The translations under genes were made by a program, and so were the position numbers. The notes under the pieces were generated by a model that saw nothing but the letters and a program-made list of their open reading frames with translations, did no database searches and had not been told where the DNA came from. Below are positions 16,394-16,672 of a stretch of 16,672 nucleotides of DNA, one piece after another. Each line of letters starts with the position of its first letter. Position 1 is the stretch's first letter. Source of the DNA: Chitinophaga pinensis (lineage in GTDB: Bacteria > Bacteroidota > Bacteroidia > UKL13-3); contig CAMCJW010000028.1 in NCBI GenBank assembly GCA_945875195.1, forward strand, positions 1 to 16,672, read 5' to 3'.

Positions 16394-16672
16394 ATGAACA
16401 AAGTAGAAGTAATTCATACACCTGCGTTATTGCCTCTTTATAATTTAAACGATAAGGTGGTTGTGGTGATAGATATTTTGAGGGCAACCACCACCATGTG
16501 TGTTGCTTTCAATACTGGGGTAAACAAGATATTGCCAGTTGCTACGCCAGATGAATGTCTCATGTTTAAGGAGTTTGATTTTATCATTGCGGCTGAACGC
16601 AATGCCGTAAAAGTGCCAGGTTTTGATATGGGTAACTCGCCCTTCGAATATGAAAATCCATTTTTAGCAGGT
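16394..16672 (+). CDS. comB: ComB family protein (2-phosphosulfolactate phosphatase-like), 5' part
   Basis: The reading frame from the ATG at 16394 stays open for 93 codons to the window end, so the gene is truncated by the window and not broken. It reads MNKVEVIHTPALLP..., then VVVVIDILRATTTMCVAF, and later AERNAVKVPGFDMGNSPFEY. The DILRATTT and GF-x-x-GNSP-x-E motifs are those of the ComB family, Mg-dependent phosphatases that convert 2-phosphosulfolactate to sulfolactate in archaeal coenzyme M synthesis. Bacteroidota do not make coenzyme M, so the physiological substrate here is unknown; a role in sulfonate metabolism is possible. Roughly 60 percent of the protein is missing. The start follows the second repeat copy by 10 bases, with no clear ribosome binding site. 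Confidence 0.85.
   Translation, partial: MNKVEVIHTPALLPLYNLNDKVVVVIDILRATTTMCVAFNTGVNKILPVATPDECLMFKEFDFIIAAERNAVKVPGFDMGNSPFEYENPFLAG

Overview
The window is an AT-rich stretch of chromosome that reads as a member of the Bacteroidota. Several things point there: a SusC-type outer-membrane receptor with an N-terminal carboxypeptidase-regulatory-like domain, Bacteroidota-style signal peptides ending in ...AQ or ...GQ, starts with almost no Shine-Dalgarno sequence, promoter boxes resembling TTTG/TAnnTTTG, and a Bacteroidota-type LptD next to an amidase/MCE gene pair. All protein functions below are read from motifs and remembered family features; no database search was run.

Layout. (1) 36-1352, minus: a citrate synthase of the mitochondrial-like type. 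(2) 1472-10504, plus: five tightly packed genes, namely a TonB-dependent receptor, a TetA-like MFS transporter, an RND periplasmic adaptor, an RND inner-membrane pump and a TolC-like outer-membrane channel. The last three overlap or nearly overlap and form a complete tripartite efflux pump. (3) 10498-10521: a short inverted repeat holding both convergent stop codons, a possible bidirectional terminator. (4) 10515-12349, minus: a zinc amidase followed by an MCE/MlaD-type lipid-transport protein. (5) 12376-15108, plus: an LptD-like LPS-assembly barrel, head-to-head with the amidase and almost without a gap. (6) 15167-16243, plus: gcvT, the aminomethyltransferase of the glycine cleavage system. 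(7) 16244-16393: a repeat-bearing intergenic region with a long hairpin and T-tract. (8) 16394 to the window end, plus: the 5' part of a comB-family gene.

Taken together, most of the window deals with the cell envelope: uptake across the outer membrane, efflux of small molecules, LPS placement, peptidoglycan cleavage and lipid traffic. Citrate synthase and gcvT are ordinary central metabolism. I see no mobile element, CRISPR array, tRNA or rRNA, and no clearly novel multi-gene system. The most unusual points are the repeat/hairpin before comB, the compact lptD/amidase head-to-head start with a near-leaderless lptD promoter candidate, and the joining of a TonB receptor and an MFS transporter to an RND operon.
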